Shown here piece by piece: positions 10,679 through 22,324 of a DNA stretch of 64,000 nucleotides. Location: contig CM007330.1 in NCBI GenBank assembly GCA_000333855.2, positions 250,455-314,454 on the forward strand, given 5' to 3'. The notes below the pieces were generated by a model. It was not told the DNA's origin, did not search any database, and saw only the letters and a list, made by a program, of their open reading frames with translations. The position numbers were made by a program, and so were the translations under genes. The DNA comes from Endotrypanum monterogeii. Lineage: Eukaryota; Euglenozoa; Kinetoplastea; Trypanosomatida; Trypanosomatidae. How positions within the stretch are numbered: the stretch's first letter is position 1; each line of letters starts with the position of its first letter.

Positions 10679-12121
10679 TTACTTCGCCGCCTTCAGAAGG
10701 GCACGGCGGTACTGCTCTGGCACACCCAGCTCCTCCAGTTCGCCAAGTTTTCGGTCACGAATTGCCTCTAATGCCGCCTGCCGCTCACGCGCCTCCTTGC
10801 GGACTCGGTTGCCCTCCTCAATCTCCTCTTGGCGCTCGCGACGGCGACGTTCTTCAGTCTCCATTATCTGTTTTAGGAGCGCTACAGAGTTTTCCTCCTG
10901 TAGGCAGCGAGTGCGTGCCTTACGCTCGAGTGCCTGTTCATGACTGATCTTCTGTACAGCCAGCATGCGGTCTGACTCCTCCTGCACCTGCGCCTTCTCT
11001 AAAGCTTTGAGGCGGATACGCTCCTCTACCTGCTCGAGGCGCGCTCTCTGCAGGTCGGCCTGCACCGCCTTCTCCCGCTCCGCTGCCTCCCTTTCCTTTC
11101 GACGCTCCTCTCGAATATAAGACTCCTGCACGCGGCGGGCCCGCAGTTCCTCGAGCTCCGCCTGTTTGTCCTGGATCTTCTCCTGGTTCGCACGCAAGCG
11201 AGCTATCTCATGTTCTTTCTCGCGGCGAATGCGGGCTTGCTCTTCATGGTAGGCAGCTTCGCGTGCCTCTTTTTCCTTAATATATTCAACCATCTTCCGC
11301 TCCTCCGAGAGCTCCAGCTCCCGCTCACGCTGCTTCAGGGCAACCTGCTCAGCGTTCGCGATAGCCACCTCCTCCATCAGCCGACGAGCTGCATCTACAC
11401 GACGCAACTTCTCCGCCTTCTCTTCCTCCCTCAAGAGCTCGATATGTCGACTGATGGCCTCGTGTTCCTGCTGCTGTCGTTCCAGCCGTCGCACCCGCTC
11501 TACATCGCGCTCGCGCAACTGGTCCTTGATCATGGAGGCGGTGCGTCGCTGCTCCTCCGCCCGCTGTCGTTGACGCTCCAGGTAAACCCGCTGTGCTGCC
11601 TCTGCCTCCTGCAGCATGAGCTTGTCCATCTGGTTGTTGTAGGCTGTCTCCTCTTCGATGCGCTTCTGTTTCTCTAGTCGCTGCGCCTCTCGCGCAGCGA
11701 CGCACCTCGCCTCCATAATGATACGATTCATAGCCTTTACCTCATCGTATTCCTCATCCATTCTCAGCCGCGCTTTTTCCAGGTTCTCATGTCGCTGCTG
11801 CGCCTGCTCAATTTCTTCGGCCGTCCGCGGCTGCACACCGTTGCGGAGTCGCTCCGCGTCGAACTCCTGCATGCGGCGACGCCGCTCCTCAGCTGCCTCT
11901 GTGTGTGTGCGTGGACCCACCGCAGTCGCAGCGGCGCCACTGAGGTGCACAGGAAAGCGACCATCGATCATACCGCGGATGATATCTAGTTCAGTCTTTG
12001 TGATGATGGTGGAGTCGGCAGGCGCGCCACGTGCGTTGAGCTCCTTGCGCAACACTCCATCTGACTGACCTCGGCGGCGAGGCGGGAAGACGTCACAAGA
12101 TTTATTTGTAAAGAATGGCAT
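10679..12121 (-). CDS. CFAP45: CFAP45, axonemal doublet-microtubule protein
   Basis: A 480-residue, almost entirely coiled-coil protein with the order of motifs seen in CFAP45 (CCDC19/NESG1). An N-terminal segment has IITKTELDIIRGMI. The hallmark NRIIMEARCVAAREAQRLEK (residues 132-151) matches human SKIILNAKCHAIRDAQILEK. A central ARIRREKEHEIARLRANQEK aligns with ERIRREKEKEIARLRAMQEK. The C-terminal KLGELEELGVPEQYR matches KLEELRATGLPEKY. In ciliates, algae and mammals CFAP45 is a microtubule inner protein of the outer doublets, so it should lie in the flagellar axoneme. The ATG at 12121 opens the frame. Length is slightly below the human protein (about 550). Confidence 0.93.
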   Translation of the reverse strand: MPFFTNKSCDVFPPRRRGQSDGVLRKELNARGAPADSTIITKTELDIIRGMIDGRFPVHLSGAAATAVGPRTHTEAAEERRRRMQEFDAERLRNGVQPRTAEEIEQAQQRHENLEKARLRMDEEYDEVKAMNRIIMEARCVAAREAQRLEKQKRIEEETAYNNQMDKLMLQEAEAAQRVYLERQRQRAEEQRRTASMIKDQLRERDVERVRRLERQQQEHEAISRHIELLREEEKAEKLRRVDAARRLMEEVAIANAEQVALKQRERELELSEERKMVEYIKEKEAREAAYHEEQARIRREKEHEIARLRANQEKIQDKQAELEELRARRVQESYIREERRKEREAAEREKAVQADLQRARLEQVEERIRLKALEKAQVQEESDRMLAVQKISHEQALERKARTRCLQEENSVALLKQIMETEERRRRERQEEIEEGNRVRKEARERQAALEAIRDRKLGELEELGVPEQYRRALLKAAK

Positions 12122-13700
12122 CCGTGCGTATATATTTTAGCGCGGACGTGTGTCTGTCTGTCTGTGTCTGTGTCTGTGTGTGTGTGTGTGTGTGTATTGG
12201 GGGGGGGGGGGAAGGGGAAGGGAACAGACAGTGCACGCGGCCACTACAGTGTCATTGATGATCACCAAAATACGTTGAGAGCGAGAGGACAGAGAACGAG
12301 GGAAAATGTCGTGAAGTAATAGCAGGGCAGTGTGACGCGCGTGGGGGGAGGGGGGGGGAGAGAGTTGGTGGTTCACTCATCAAAGTCGCCTGAAATGCGA
12401 ACACGTTCCTTGATCATGCGACTGTGGTGGCCGCAGACATGCATACTGAGCGGACGAAGGTGCCTCATCTTCACAGAAAATGACCAGGTGTCCCGAAGGG
12501 AGGACGAGCTAGAAAAAAAAAAAGCAAAACATGATCGGCACCGTCTCTCGTACAAGGGGTGGCAGCCTTGGGAATCGCACCTATGCACGTGGTGCGCGCC
12601 CTTCACCAGTTGCCAGGCGCCAAGGAAAAGAGAGAGAGGCGGGGGGGGGGGGAGCAGGCGTTGATCCACCAGCTAATCTGGTTTGGGGATTTAATTTTTC
12701 TTTTTCCCTTTTCTGGCGCAAAACCACTACATAAATACACATTCAAACCGGTCGCAAGACGCGGGTAAAAAAAAAAAGATACGTGCAAATAAACAACGAA
12801 AATGATGACACACACACACACACACAAACAAACAAACGCAAACGGAGACGCGGGAGGGTGGAAATCGACCGTTGAAAAAAAAAATACACAGAGGAGAAAC
12901 GGAAGCAACCAACAACGACGAACTTGAAGAGCAAGCAAACTAATAGACACACATTCGCACCTACCCGAGAGAAATATATATATATATATATATATATATT
13001 ATTTAAAGGAGGGGAACACAGACATGGGAGCTCCCCTGCAGACGGGTATGTACACCTACTAAAGACAGCGATTTAGTGCGCGCTCCCCCTTGCGGATTCG
13101 CGCCCTGCGAATGCCTCTCCGTACATCTGATGGGAGGGGGAGGGAACAAAGGGTGCACCTACATGCAAATTCGTCGGCAACAACAAAATAAAACATTGAG
13201 AAAAAAAAAAGGAAGCGTCTCGCCGTCGGGCGGAAACGTCAGGGTAGTTGACGAGCATACGCGTAGCAACAATATGAAGGTGGTGAGAAGAAATGGGAGG
13301 AAGGAAGCAGAAACAGTGGGCGGGTGTTGCCTTCAACCGGTGCACCCACGCGCCTACACCCCACGAAGCAGCTATCCACTTCGCGATGCAGCTTGTCGCT
13401 CTGCTTCCCCTCCGTCAGCCATTGCCTCCTCCTCTTCACCATTTCGTATAACATTTATTTGTTCTTCCGCCTGGGGAGAGGAGGGGGGGTGAGAGGTGCG
13501 TGTGTACCCGGTGAAACAGGGTGAGCATCCACACGCTCGACACGTGATTCACCCATGCAGAGCACACCCGCGCACAATGACCACATCGTCTGCGTGCGCG
13601 CGTGTGTATAGACTGCAGGAGGACCTTGATGTTCGGAATGGAGGCGGGCTTGTGAAGCTCAAGCAAACGAAATTGAGGTGGCCCAGTAGGATGAACCGCT

Positions 13701-13751
<51 letters not shown>

Positions 13752-14245
13752 ACCCTAAAACCCCCCAAAAAAAACACCGGAAATATACCAGTAGAAGAAT
13801 CACAAAGAAAAGAGAACGACGACACCCTCACGAGGATGACTGAGAAACTACTGTGTGGGCGAGAAGCAATATGTGGCATTACCAGAGCTATGAAGAATTG
13901 GGGGGGAGGGGAGGGGAGGGGGCTTTTGACATGTTCACATGTCATCTAAATTTCTCCCAAAGCTTTTTCCCTTGAGTGTGGCACAGACCGAATGAGAGGG
14001 AAAGAAAAGACCCAAACACACGCGATGAGGATTTCGCCAAGCTAAAATAGGCAAACAAAAGCAGACAAGCGCAAACCATGCGAAAAGAAAGCAAATAAAG
14101 AGAAATGGAGGAGGTGGCCGCAGCATTTTTTTTTTTTTAAGGAGGAGGTTGAGGAGAACAACTACAGAAAAAAACACACAGACGCACGGGCAGACAGAAA
14201 GAAACCACTTTATTCACCTAACGCAACGAGTGAGGGCGTTTATCC
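12122..14245. other. intergenic region, about 2.1 kb
   Basis: This holds a (GT)n (about 12175-12196), an (AT)n tract (about 12974-12999), and the longest CA repeat of the window (about 13706-13748), followed by a single telomere-like CTAACCCTAAAACCCC. A- and G-runs are frequent. No gene is supported. Confidence 0.6.
13706..13748. repeat. (CA)n microsatellite
   Basis: About 21 uninterrupted CA units in the 5' flank of the CFAP45 gene or the 3'UTR of the Rab gene upstream of it. Confidence 0.9.
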
Positions 14246-14896
14246 CTAGCAACACTTGCTCTCGCTCTTACTGCTCCGGTGGCGATCAAGGCTGACGCTT
14301 TGGGCGCGGCCGGCTGCGTTGTCACCAGACACCAGCGACTTGCCGTTCCGCTCCTTCATATCGGAGAATATCGACATGGTGATCTGCTGAAAGGCTGTTT
14401 GCACGTTCTCCTTCTCCTTTGCGCTCGTCTCTATGAAAGGCATGCCGTGCTGCTGAGCCCAAGCTACCGCCTCCTCGCGCGTCACCTGGCGGTTGGAGCG
14501 AGCCTCGTCGCTCTTGCATCCCACCAAAAGACATGGAATACCTGGCAGAGCCTGCTGCTTCACGCGTTCCATCCACTGCTCCAGGTGCATAAAGGACGGA
14601 CGGTGCGTAAGGTCAAAGCAGAGCAGAACACCGTTAGCACCGCGGTAGAAGGCGGTGGCAACCGACTGGAAGCGCTCCTGGCCGGCAGTGTCCCAAATTT
14701 GGAGGCGCACACGCTTCTCCATGTAGCTCATCTGGTGCATGCGGAAGTCGATGGCGATGGTGGAGGCGTAGTCCTTGTAGAAGACATCTTCAGAGAGGCG
14801 CACCGTGAGGGATGATTTTCCAACCCCGCTGTCACCGATGACAATGATCTTGAAGATATAGTCGCAATCACCGCCAGGTGTGTTCAGTTGGCTCAT
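14246..14896 (-). CDS. Rab-family small GTPase (divergent), copy 1
   Basis: A 216-residue Rab GTPase. Nucleotide-binding motifs are G1 GDSGVGKS (21-28), switch I with STIAIDF (45-51), G3 WDTAGQE (68-74), G4 CKSD (127-130) and G5 ETSAK (156-160). The G4 motif has Cys where nearly all Rabs have Asn (NKxD), an unusual change at a residue that contacts the guanine. The protein ends in CC, for double geranylgeranylation, so it should sit on a membrane of the secretory or endocytic pathway. Its neighbour at 16671-17336 is a diverged paralogue with the same G4 change. I cannot assign it to a numbered Rab subfamily. The start ATG is at 14896. Confidence 0.93.
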   Translation of the reverse strand: MSQLNTPGGDCDYIFKIIVIGDSGVGKSSLTVRLSEDVFYKDYASTIAIDFRMHQMSYMEKRVRLQIWDTAGQERFQSVATAFYRGANGVLLCFDLTHRPSFMHLEQWMERVKQQALPGIPCLLVGCKSDEARSNRQVTREEAVAWAQQHGMPFIETSAKEKENVQTAFQQITMSIFSDMKERNGKSLVSGDNAAGRAQSVSLDRHRSSKSESKCC

Positions 14897-15235
14897 GATG
14901 ACGGTAAGGAAGTGAAGGGAGGGGGAGGGAAGGGGGGTTTGAGGAACGCGTACGCCCTCTATTCGTAGATCCCTGTGCCGACAAGCGCTGCTCCTCTGAG
15001 AAGCAAGAAGCGCGTTAGGCTAAAGAAGACAGCAACGGAAAGGACAGGGCACACAGACAAGCAGGGTGGGAAGGAGAAAGGGAGGGGGGGGTAGTGGACG
15101 GTGCACGAACTTTCGGTGTACAAATGATCTTGTTTAAATGCACGATTGCCTTGCCAAGATATGCTAAATGAGGGATGTCTAGAAGGGAAAGAAAGTTTGC
15201 AAAGAGAAGCTACAGAACTAAAAAATAATAATAAT

Positions 15236-15284
<49 letters not shown>

Positions 15285-16670
15285 CGTCTGTGTTCGTATC
15301 GGCGTATACGTGCGATATATGCAGTGCACACAAGTACGGAGATGCGATGAAGATATATATCGTAGGTATTGGCGTGAAACACGAAAACAACTGTGCAGTG
15401 ATCAAGAGTAAGGAAGAGTGTGTGTGCGGATGAGGCATACACGAGCACACACGTGTACGCACGCAGGCGAAGTGTGAAGGGCGAAAAGAGGGGAAAAAAA
15501 GAAAAAATAGTAATATTGGGGAGACGAATGGTGTTGCCAGGACCACAGCAACTGGAGGGATGACAGTTCTATGCCCCACGGAATGTGGTCATCTGTGCAG
15601 CGGACCGACAGACAGCAATTTGTTTGAAGAGGGTGAACAAACGAGCGAAGGAGGAGGGGGGTGAAGGGGGGGGGAGGCCAAGGGGCTACTGCCCACCTGC
15701 AACAGAGGAGGCTAATACGGCTTCCTTGGGTGTTCCTGTGCTCACCGGTGTTCCCATCAAATTCACGAAAATCAGTTCTCTCTCTATCAAGTTCCTTCAA
15801 CAGTCACCCTCCACCCCACCCTACACTGCCCATCACTACAACCGCAGCGATGCGGTTCGGGCAAAAAAAAACAAGTGCACATTTTCCTATGGAGTGGTGT
15901 GCTCGCTCCTCGGAAAAGTAAAACATACAACGCGGGGGTATAAAAAGCGGCACGGCGAGGGAGAGAAGCAAACACCGCTGATTTCGCCAAACTCGCCGGA
16001 GACGCAGCTGGAAAAAAAAAATACGAGTCTGTGTATGTGTGTGTGTGCAACTCACAGTCTCACGGACGAGGGGACGGAGTGGGGGAGGGAGTGGTGATGA
16101 TATTCCCATGGACAAGGAGGAGCTGCAGTCAGCGGAGATGGGCAGCACTGAGTGACGTGTGGACACATACATCTGTACGAGTAGGGGAACTCCTTTCCCC
16201 CACACAAAAAAATAAAAATAAAAAATAATAATAGAGGGCATACATGTTAGAGCTCGCACACACACTTTGTGAAACCAGGCGACAATAACCTAGATACCCA
16301 ACATCTGCCTCCCTCCCCGTTACCAATTTCTGTTAATGAACAGGGCAATGTAAGCAGTGTGAACAAAAGCGTACCCCAGGTACGTCACCACTCAGACATA
16401 CGTGGCGCTACTCAGGTGAGTCTGATCCAGGGACAAGGCCGGCGGTCTGGACCAGCCAAGTCTCGGGTTTCATGTCGTATCAGTCATAAGCTGTCACCGA
16501 ATCCCTTCTGCCCCCCACCCCTTATTTTTTTGCCCTCAAAAGTGCGCTACACCTTTTTTTTTTTTGGGGGGGGTATCAACTCTGCGTCTTCTCGCTTTGC
16601 TGGTGGTGCGCTCCCTCTCACACGGTCACCTCCACTTTGCCCATACACTTGACCACCGGGGGCACTCAGC
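14897..16670. other. intergenic region, about 1.8 kb
   Basis: UTR sequence between the two Rab genes, with a (TA)n-(TG)n compound repeat at about 15240-15284, and A- and G-runs. No gene is seen. Confidence 0.6.
15240..15284. repeat. (TA)n-(TG)n compound microsatellite
   Basis: About 13 TA units followed by about 8 TG units. Confidence 0.9.
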
Positions 16671-17336
16671 TCAGTCTGAGCAGCACTGGCGCTTCTTCGG
16701 TTTCGTTTCTCCTACAAGCGGGCGGCCACCTGGGCCGAGGGTGCGGCCCGCATGTCGAGAGCCGGGATTCGCTGCAGAGGCGATATACGTGGCAAGTTGC
16801 TGAAATGCCTGAGAAACATTTGTGTTTTCCTTTGCACTAGTCTCGAGGTAGCACAGACATTTGTGATGTCGCGCCCACGCATCGGCCTCGCTTTTGGCTA
16901 CTTGGCGATGGCTGCCCAGCACAATGCCCTCGCCCCGGTCGTCGAGGCGACTCTTCACTAAATCGAGTTTGCACCCAACCAGGATAAGCGGCGGTACAAC
17001 CGGTGAATATCGCTCTAACCGCTCGTACCACTGATCGAGATCCTCAAAAGACGGCCTGTTCGTCAAGTCAAAGCAAAGCAACGCGCCTTGGCAGTTGCGA
17101 TAAAAAGCAGTAGTGAGCGTGACAAAGTCGTCTTGTCCGCTCGTGTCCCAGATTTGAAGACGCACGCATCGTGGATTTTTTTCGAGGGTGTTGCAGTTAC
17201 TATACTTGAAGTCCATCCCCAGAGTGGGGACGAGATCCGGGTAGAAAGCGTTGTCGCAGAAGCGCGATGTGATGTTGCTCTTCCCCACACTAACGCTCCC
17301 TATCACTATTATTTTGTACGCCAAGTCCTCTTCCAT
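16671..17336 (-). CDS. Rab-family small GTPase (divergent), copy 2
   Basis: A 221-residue Rab-like GTPase. Motifs: G1 GSVSVGKS (13-20), where Ser replaces the usual Asp; switch I VPTLGMDF; G3 WDTSGQD (63-69) instead of DTAGQE; G4 CKLD (122-125) instead of NKxD; G5 ETSAK (165-169). A loop of about 15 extra residues lies between G4 and G5. It ends CCSD, a CCxx prenylation motif. It is clearly related to the Rab at 14246-14896, as both share AFYR, LLCFDLT.RPSF and LVGCK. The changes in G1, G3 and G4 suggest altered nucleotide handling, but the Lys of G1 and the Gln of G3 are kept. The start ATG is at 17336. Confidence 0.92.
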   Translation of the reverse strand: MEEDLAYKIIVIGSVSVGKSNITSRFCDNAFYPDLVPTLGMDFKYSNCNTLEKNPRCVRLQIWDTSGQDDFVTLTTAFYRNCQGALLCFDLTNRPSFEDLDQWYERLERYSPVVPPLILVGCKLDLVKSRLDDRGEGIVLGSHRQVAKSEADAWARHHKCLCYLETSAKENTNVSQAFQQLATYIASAANPGSRHAGRTLGPGGRPLVGETKPKKRQCCSD

Positions 17337-19065
17337 TTTTTTTTTGGATTTTCAATTTTTTTGCTGTTGTTGCTGCTGCTGCCCTTCACAGTTCAAAGGC
17401 GTTGTCGCTGTTCTGCGTTGATCGCAACTACACACCCTTTCTTCTCTTTCTGCTTGGCCCAAGTCGCTTTTTGTACGTGTACCGTCGTGATGGATGATTG
17501 GAGAGAAAAGGACGACAGTCACACCCCTATTGAGGTGGCTGCGGGGCAAGAGGATAAGAGGAGAATTTGTTCAAGGCGGTGTGCGGCAATAGGTGGAACA
17601 CACAGTATGTAGAGTCCCCCACGCACCCAATAGCAGCAAGCAAACAGCAGTCGTTCTCTTCACGGAGGTGATAGTAAGCGAGATTGAAGATTAAGGGGGA
17701 AAGGTGTGTATAGGAGGAGAGTTGGAGCAGTGAGGAAAGGAGAGAGGCAACGAGGGGAGGGGGGGGAGGGAGGGAGGTTACTGACGACAATGACGAAGAA
17801 GATAGAGCTGAACAAGCGCACCCTCGCAAGCCAAGATAAAAAAAAAATGTGGGCCACTACAGGTGGGGGGGGGGGGGCGAGAGACCTTCAAGGCAAAAAG
17901 ACACTCAAGCCAGGCGAGACACGTCACACACGTCAAGAAAGGAGAAAGAAATATGACGCTTCAAATAATTGAGGACGGAAGAGCTGAGAGAATCAAAAGG
18001 AGGAAGAGAAGTGCTGGAGAGTGGAGGAGGCGACGCTCTTTTTTTTTTTTTTTTGAGGGGGGACGGGGCAGAAAATTCTGTCGTGCTGTCAGAGGTGACA
18101 TGCACACACACACATATACACATCCTCTCCCGCACGGTGTGTCATTCTTATTGGTTTACATATGACAGCTGCGGTGGTGAGGCGACAGCGGAAACTGATA
18201 GTCGAGGGCACTCGCAGCAGTTAATTTTGAGTGCGTGTGCGTGTATCGCAGTCGTGCTCTCACAGGAATTCTGGAATTCTTTCGCGCGTCTCGTGTGTGC
18301 GTGTGTGATGAATGGGGAAATAAGGAGGAGCTCAAAAAGAAAAAAGAAAAGATGTAATGGAAATGCGATACAGATGCATCCTGATTCAACATGATCCGTG
18401 TGTATGCGTGGACGCACGCGTACCCAGGATGCGTTGACCTTTCCTTCGCGCACGTCTATTATTATTACTACTGTTATTGATTGTATGTTTACAGTTTGTG
18501 TCTATGTGTGTGCGGGGGGGGGGGGGAAGTGGCAGGAAAGGAGGTTTGAAATGAAAAACAGCAGCGAATACACTGAAGTAGGGGCCACTCCCCGTCCCGC
18601 ATCTTTTTCTCCAGGGGCCATCCTTTTTGTGTTGTGGTGGCCAAAGCAGCCGAAGTTACCACGCGGCAAATAAGGGTCGGAAGAGGTAAAATGAGGAAGC
18701 GGGGGCGTACACGCAGGGAGGAGGGAGGGCGAAGGAAAAGATGTGCGTGTGTGCCTTAGTAGTGGGAAAGAAGTAAATGTTGTCTAGCGCTTGTTTAGTA
18801 GGAGCAGCGGCCGATGATTTAGGAACACACACACGCACACGCACACGCACCCAGACTATATATATATATATATAGTATATAGTATATAGTATATATGACT
18901 GCATGTTTGTATGCATCCGCAACCACGTACGAACGAGATGGCACTCACCACACGCCATAGAAACAGCAGCATCGAAAATAAATGTTTTCATCTCTCATTC
19001 ATTAACAGAGACAAAAATATATAACGCACCTCTCCAAGTAAGAAAAAATATATACGAGATGTACT
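17337..19065. other. intergenic region, about 1.7 kb
   Basis: UTR sequence with G- and T-runs, a CA stretch near 18101-18120, and a TA/TAG-rich block at about 18857-18895. No gene is supported. Confidence 0.6.
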
Positions 19066-19488
19066 CTATCGATACCACGATGGGTGCGCCTCCTCCAATC
19101 GCTGCCGAAGACAGCGCACACGCGGTACCTCGTACGACGGCGAGTTCACGAGTGCGAGAATGTGAAAAGCTATCCCGGCAAGCATGCTGAGTGTCATCAC
19201 AAGAAGAAGAACAATGCGCACTGGCATGAAGGTATCAACAATATCTGTGTTGGACGGGAGCTGCCGCTCACGGTAATAGGTCGCAGCTGACACTGGTGTG
19301 TTGTCGACAGGGCCATGCGGGGCTGTCAGGATACAGCCATACACAACGAAGGGTAACAAGAGGCATCCAATGATAATGAACAGAGCCCAATCAGGGGCCA
19401 GGTAGCAGCCGACGAGCGCAATCAAAAAAGCTACGGCAACGGTGAGAAGCACCGCGAAAGTCCCTGCGCCGAGACCGAGAATTAACAT
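19066..19488 (-). CDS. small multi-span membrane protein, possibly Vps55/LEPROT-like
   Basis: A 140-residue protein with three clear hydrophobic segments (about 1-25, 30-52 and 87-111), a polar loop after the second, and a short basic C-terminal tail ending EEAHPSWYR. The size and the pattern of a GCYL..DWALF segment followed by a Pro-containing helix recall the Vps55/LEPROT (endospanin) family, which acts in endosome-to-vacuole traffic. The match is weak, so the function is open. The start is the ATG at 19488; the frame extends only four codons further, to a TTG. It is probably a real gene because it is the only long-lived hydrophobic frame in the interval and has ordinary coding composition. 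Confidence 0.65.
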   Translation of the reverse strand: MLILGLGAGTFAVLLTVAVAFLIALVGCYLAPDWALFIIIGCLLLPFVVYGCILTAPHGPVDNTPVSAATYYRERQLPSNTDIVDTFMPVRIVLLLVMTLSMLAGIAFHILALVNSPSYEVPRVRCLRQRLEEAHPSWYR

Positions 19489-20976
19489 GTTCGGTCGCAA
19501 CAGGGAACAAAAACACGCACTCGATGACGACGTTGGTGTTGTTTTGGTGGGGGAGAGAGAGAGGGTTTCCTGTGCTACGCAAACGTCTCTCTAATGTTTT
19601 TTTTTCCGTGTGTCTCCGTCTCCAACGGCGCGGGAAAATAAAAAGGGATCTACACAGATGACTGTAGTGGATGAGTGAAGTAGGCGGTCACCTAAGCAAC
19701 GCTCCCACGTACACACACACACACACACACACACGCACCTGCACGAGAGCACAGCTCCAATCCTTTTAGTGTATATTGTTAGAAAAACGAAGTGCAAGCC
19801 GCAAGAGCAAAAGCGGATAGAAGGTTTGTGTTGGCGCCTGACAGTGTAGTACTAAGGGAGGAGTCGAGATGCGGATGGGTGACGGCGCTACGCATCAGAT
19901 TTCTCCTGATATTTACAAGAAAAGCCTCAGGACACAACATACGAGTGGATGCTCATCAGAGGAAAAAAAAAATGAGGAAAGAGAAAAAGAACTTCGAGTG
20001 TGTGAAATGTTTTCTTTTTTTTTAAACCAGCGAGGAGGCCACCACGCGCCACCCCCCCCCACCCCACACACACACCTTTTTTTTTTTTTTCGCGACACTC
20101 TGGAAAGCAGTGAGCTTGCAGAGCGCCGTACATGCATGCCCTAGAAATAGCGGGAAGAGTACATCTATATAAATATATAGATATATGTAATATGATGTTG
20201 CTTGCTTTTTTTTTCTTACATAGAGGCGAACGATCGATCACCTGATTCCAGGGCCGAGTCCCATACCCCCCCCCTCCTCACGCACACACAGTCCAAGAAA
20301 AGAGATGTGATTGGCAAACATAAAGGGAAGAGGGAAGAAAAATCGGACATGCCCAGACCCCCACGGGTGTGTCTTCAACAAGGAGCAACGAGAACACGGA
20401 TGGGCGGCAGAGGAAGAAAAAAAAGAAGTCGAGCTGCTCAGGAGCGAGTGGAACATACAGGAGAGGTGGGAGGGGAGGGGGAGGGGCGAAGATGTTTCAG
20501 GCGGCTCAGACTCTACACCGAATCCCCCTCGTTTTCTGAGCGTCTCCTTTTTTAAAATTCTTTTTTGCATGAGTCTGCCTGCGTATGTGCGTATGCGTGT
20601 GGGGGAGGGGGTGGAGGTGGAGGGGGGGGGGGAGGGGGGGTGCTGTCTACCATAATGGTGACGTAGATAAAAGGTAGGGCACTCGTAGGACTAGGTGTCA
20701 AGCAATGTGCACAAAGATCACGTCTTCGATCGGCCACATACACACACGCACAGAGAGAGACATAGACACAGACACAAACGTACACGCAGACGATGCCTAT
20801 AGAGAGAAACACTTGAAATTTACATCGACTGCAACAACAGCATCCTTCCGCAAGACACACACACACACACACACACACGTCTAGTCAATGTGGAAGAAAA
20901 GACGAGCTGTACATAATCTAAAAGCGGGGGAAAATAGATTTAAAACGAGTACACACACACACATACGCATACGCGT

Positions 20977-21016
<40 letters not shown>

Positions 21017-21133
21017 GTATGTGAGTGTGTACTGTCTCACGTGGAGATTGGTGTATTCTAGCCACCTAGACTCAGCAACAAACGGAGAAAAGCGCCTCTG
21101 CCAACATGAGTTGTAATTTATACACCCCGCTGA
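19489..21133. other. intergenic region, about 1.6 kb
   Basis: It contains CA repeats (about 19709-19735 and 20853-20877), a TA-rich block near 20165-20190, and an (AT)n tract at about 20981-21014 with flanking CA units. It also has several homopolymer runs. No gene is supported. Confidence 0.6.
20981..21014. repeat. (AT)n microsatellite
   Basis: About 17 AT units in the 3' flank of the RIB43A gene. Confidence 0.9.
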
Positions 21134-22324
21134 CTACAAGCAACGATCCCAGTACTTAAAGTAATCCTCGTCCACCGCATTCGTGTACAGTTCGTCCAAC
21201 TCTGCCTTACGCTGGGAAGCTGCTTTGGCTTGCATCTTGTGTGTTTCTGCCAGTTGCTCACGTTCAGCCCGGCGTTCACGCTCGCGCTGGCGGTCCAGCG
21301 CGTTGGCCATTCGCAGCTGCATATGTTCCTGCTGCGACCACTGCTTCCTCTCCTCTACCTCCAACAGACGGCGCCGACGAAGCTCACGAAGCTGTTCATC
21401 TTGGCCCGCTCGCAATAGAGACTTCTGCTCATCTGTCATGCCCTTGTAGCGTTCTGACTTTACCTTAGCGCCGAGTTCGCTGACTACAGTTTCGCGCTCG
21501 TTGAGGAAGTCGCCGTTCATCTGGTACGCCATCTCTTCAAGTCCGAGACGTGTGTCCTCCTCCTTGGCACGCACAGCCTCGCGTCTCTGTTGCTCGGCGA
21601 GAGCACGATTGAAGTCTGCACCGTTCTTCTCCATGAGCCGGCGCTGATCAGCGACTTTGCGCTCCACCTCGTATAGGCGGTAATTCACCTCCTCGTTCAA
21701 ATCATCGAAGGTTCTGTCACGCTCCTGCTCCATCCACTTCTTCGCGAGTTTCTCGTTCACCTGCTGCTGCGCCCACTGTCGCTGCTGGCGCTGCTGCGCT
21801 ACCTTACGTGCAGGAAAGTCGAGATCTTCGCCCTCAAACTTTTGAAGCGACGACGGTCCGTTACGCGGGTCGTCGTCGCCGACGCGTGCGGGCAGCTCTT
21901 TGCGCCGTGCCTGGGGGTCGTTGAGGTCCCATTCGCGGCCCAACTCTTTCTTCTGAAAAGTTTGTCGGTAGTCTTGGAGCTCCTTTTCTCGCGCGGTGCG
22001 AATAGAGTTGACCTCCTGCTGCAAAGCACATGCATGACGGTCCATCAAAAGCGCTTGGCGGTCGTAGAAGTCGTCCCTCTCTTTCTCCAGCCTACGCAGC
22101 GCCTCCTTCTCTCGCACCTGCGCATCCAACGCCTCGCGGTCGATGCCCATTTTACGCACCTTCGGGTCTTTCAGCCGCTCTGCACGCTGCGACATAAAGA
22201 GTTGCTTCTTAGTTTTGGTGTTCGTCGGGTCAGAAGCGATAGAGGAATTCATGGCGCTCACACCCGCCGCCCCACCACGGCTGGTCGCCGAAAGCTGGCT
22301 TTCAGCCTGCGCTACCGAGTCCAT
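21134..22324 (-). CDS. RIB43A: RIB43A, flagellar doublet-microtubule protein
   Basis: A 396-residue coiled-coil protein of the RIB43A/RIBC2 family. Signature segments in order: DPKVRKMGIDREALDAQV (53-70; RIBC2 has DPKVRKIGVDIEALNSQV), an FQK..L.REWDLNDP block, LPARVGDDDPRNGPSSLQKF followed by GEDLDF, then YKGMTDEQ and a C-terminal ELYTNAVDEDYFKYWD. RIB43A lies inside the A-tubule of axonemal doublets near the partition protofilaments, so it is expected in the flagellum. The start is the ATG at 22324. A longer frame runs up to a GTG but is Pro/Ser/Leu-rich and contains a likely splice acceptor (TTTATTGAG) just upstream of this ATG. Confidence 0.93.
   Translation of the reverse strand: MDSVAQAESQLSATSRGGAAGVSAMNSSIASDPTNTKTKKQLFMSQRAERLKDPKVRKMGIDREALDAQVREKEALRRLEKERDDFYDRQALLMDRHACALQQEVNSIRTAREKELQDYRQTFQKKELGREWDLNDPQARRKELPARVGDDDPRNGPSSLQKFEGEDLDFPARKVAQQRQQRQWAQQQVNEKLAKKWMEQERDRTFDDLNEEVNYRLYEVERKVADQRRLMEKNGADFNRALAEQQRREAVRAKEEDTRLGLEEMAYQMNGDFLNERETVVSELGAKVKSERYKGMTDEQKSLLRAGQDEQLRELRRRRLLEVEERKQWSQQEHMQLRMANALDRQRERERRAEREQLAETHKMQAKAASQRKAELDELYTNAVDEDYFKYWDRCL

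Noticed and set aside
13748..13765. CTAACCCTAAAACCCC, telomere-like
   Set aside because: A single unit next to a CA repeat; telomeric arrays need many tandem copies.
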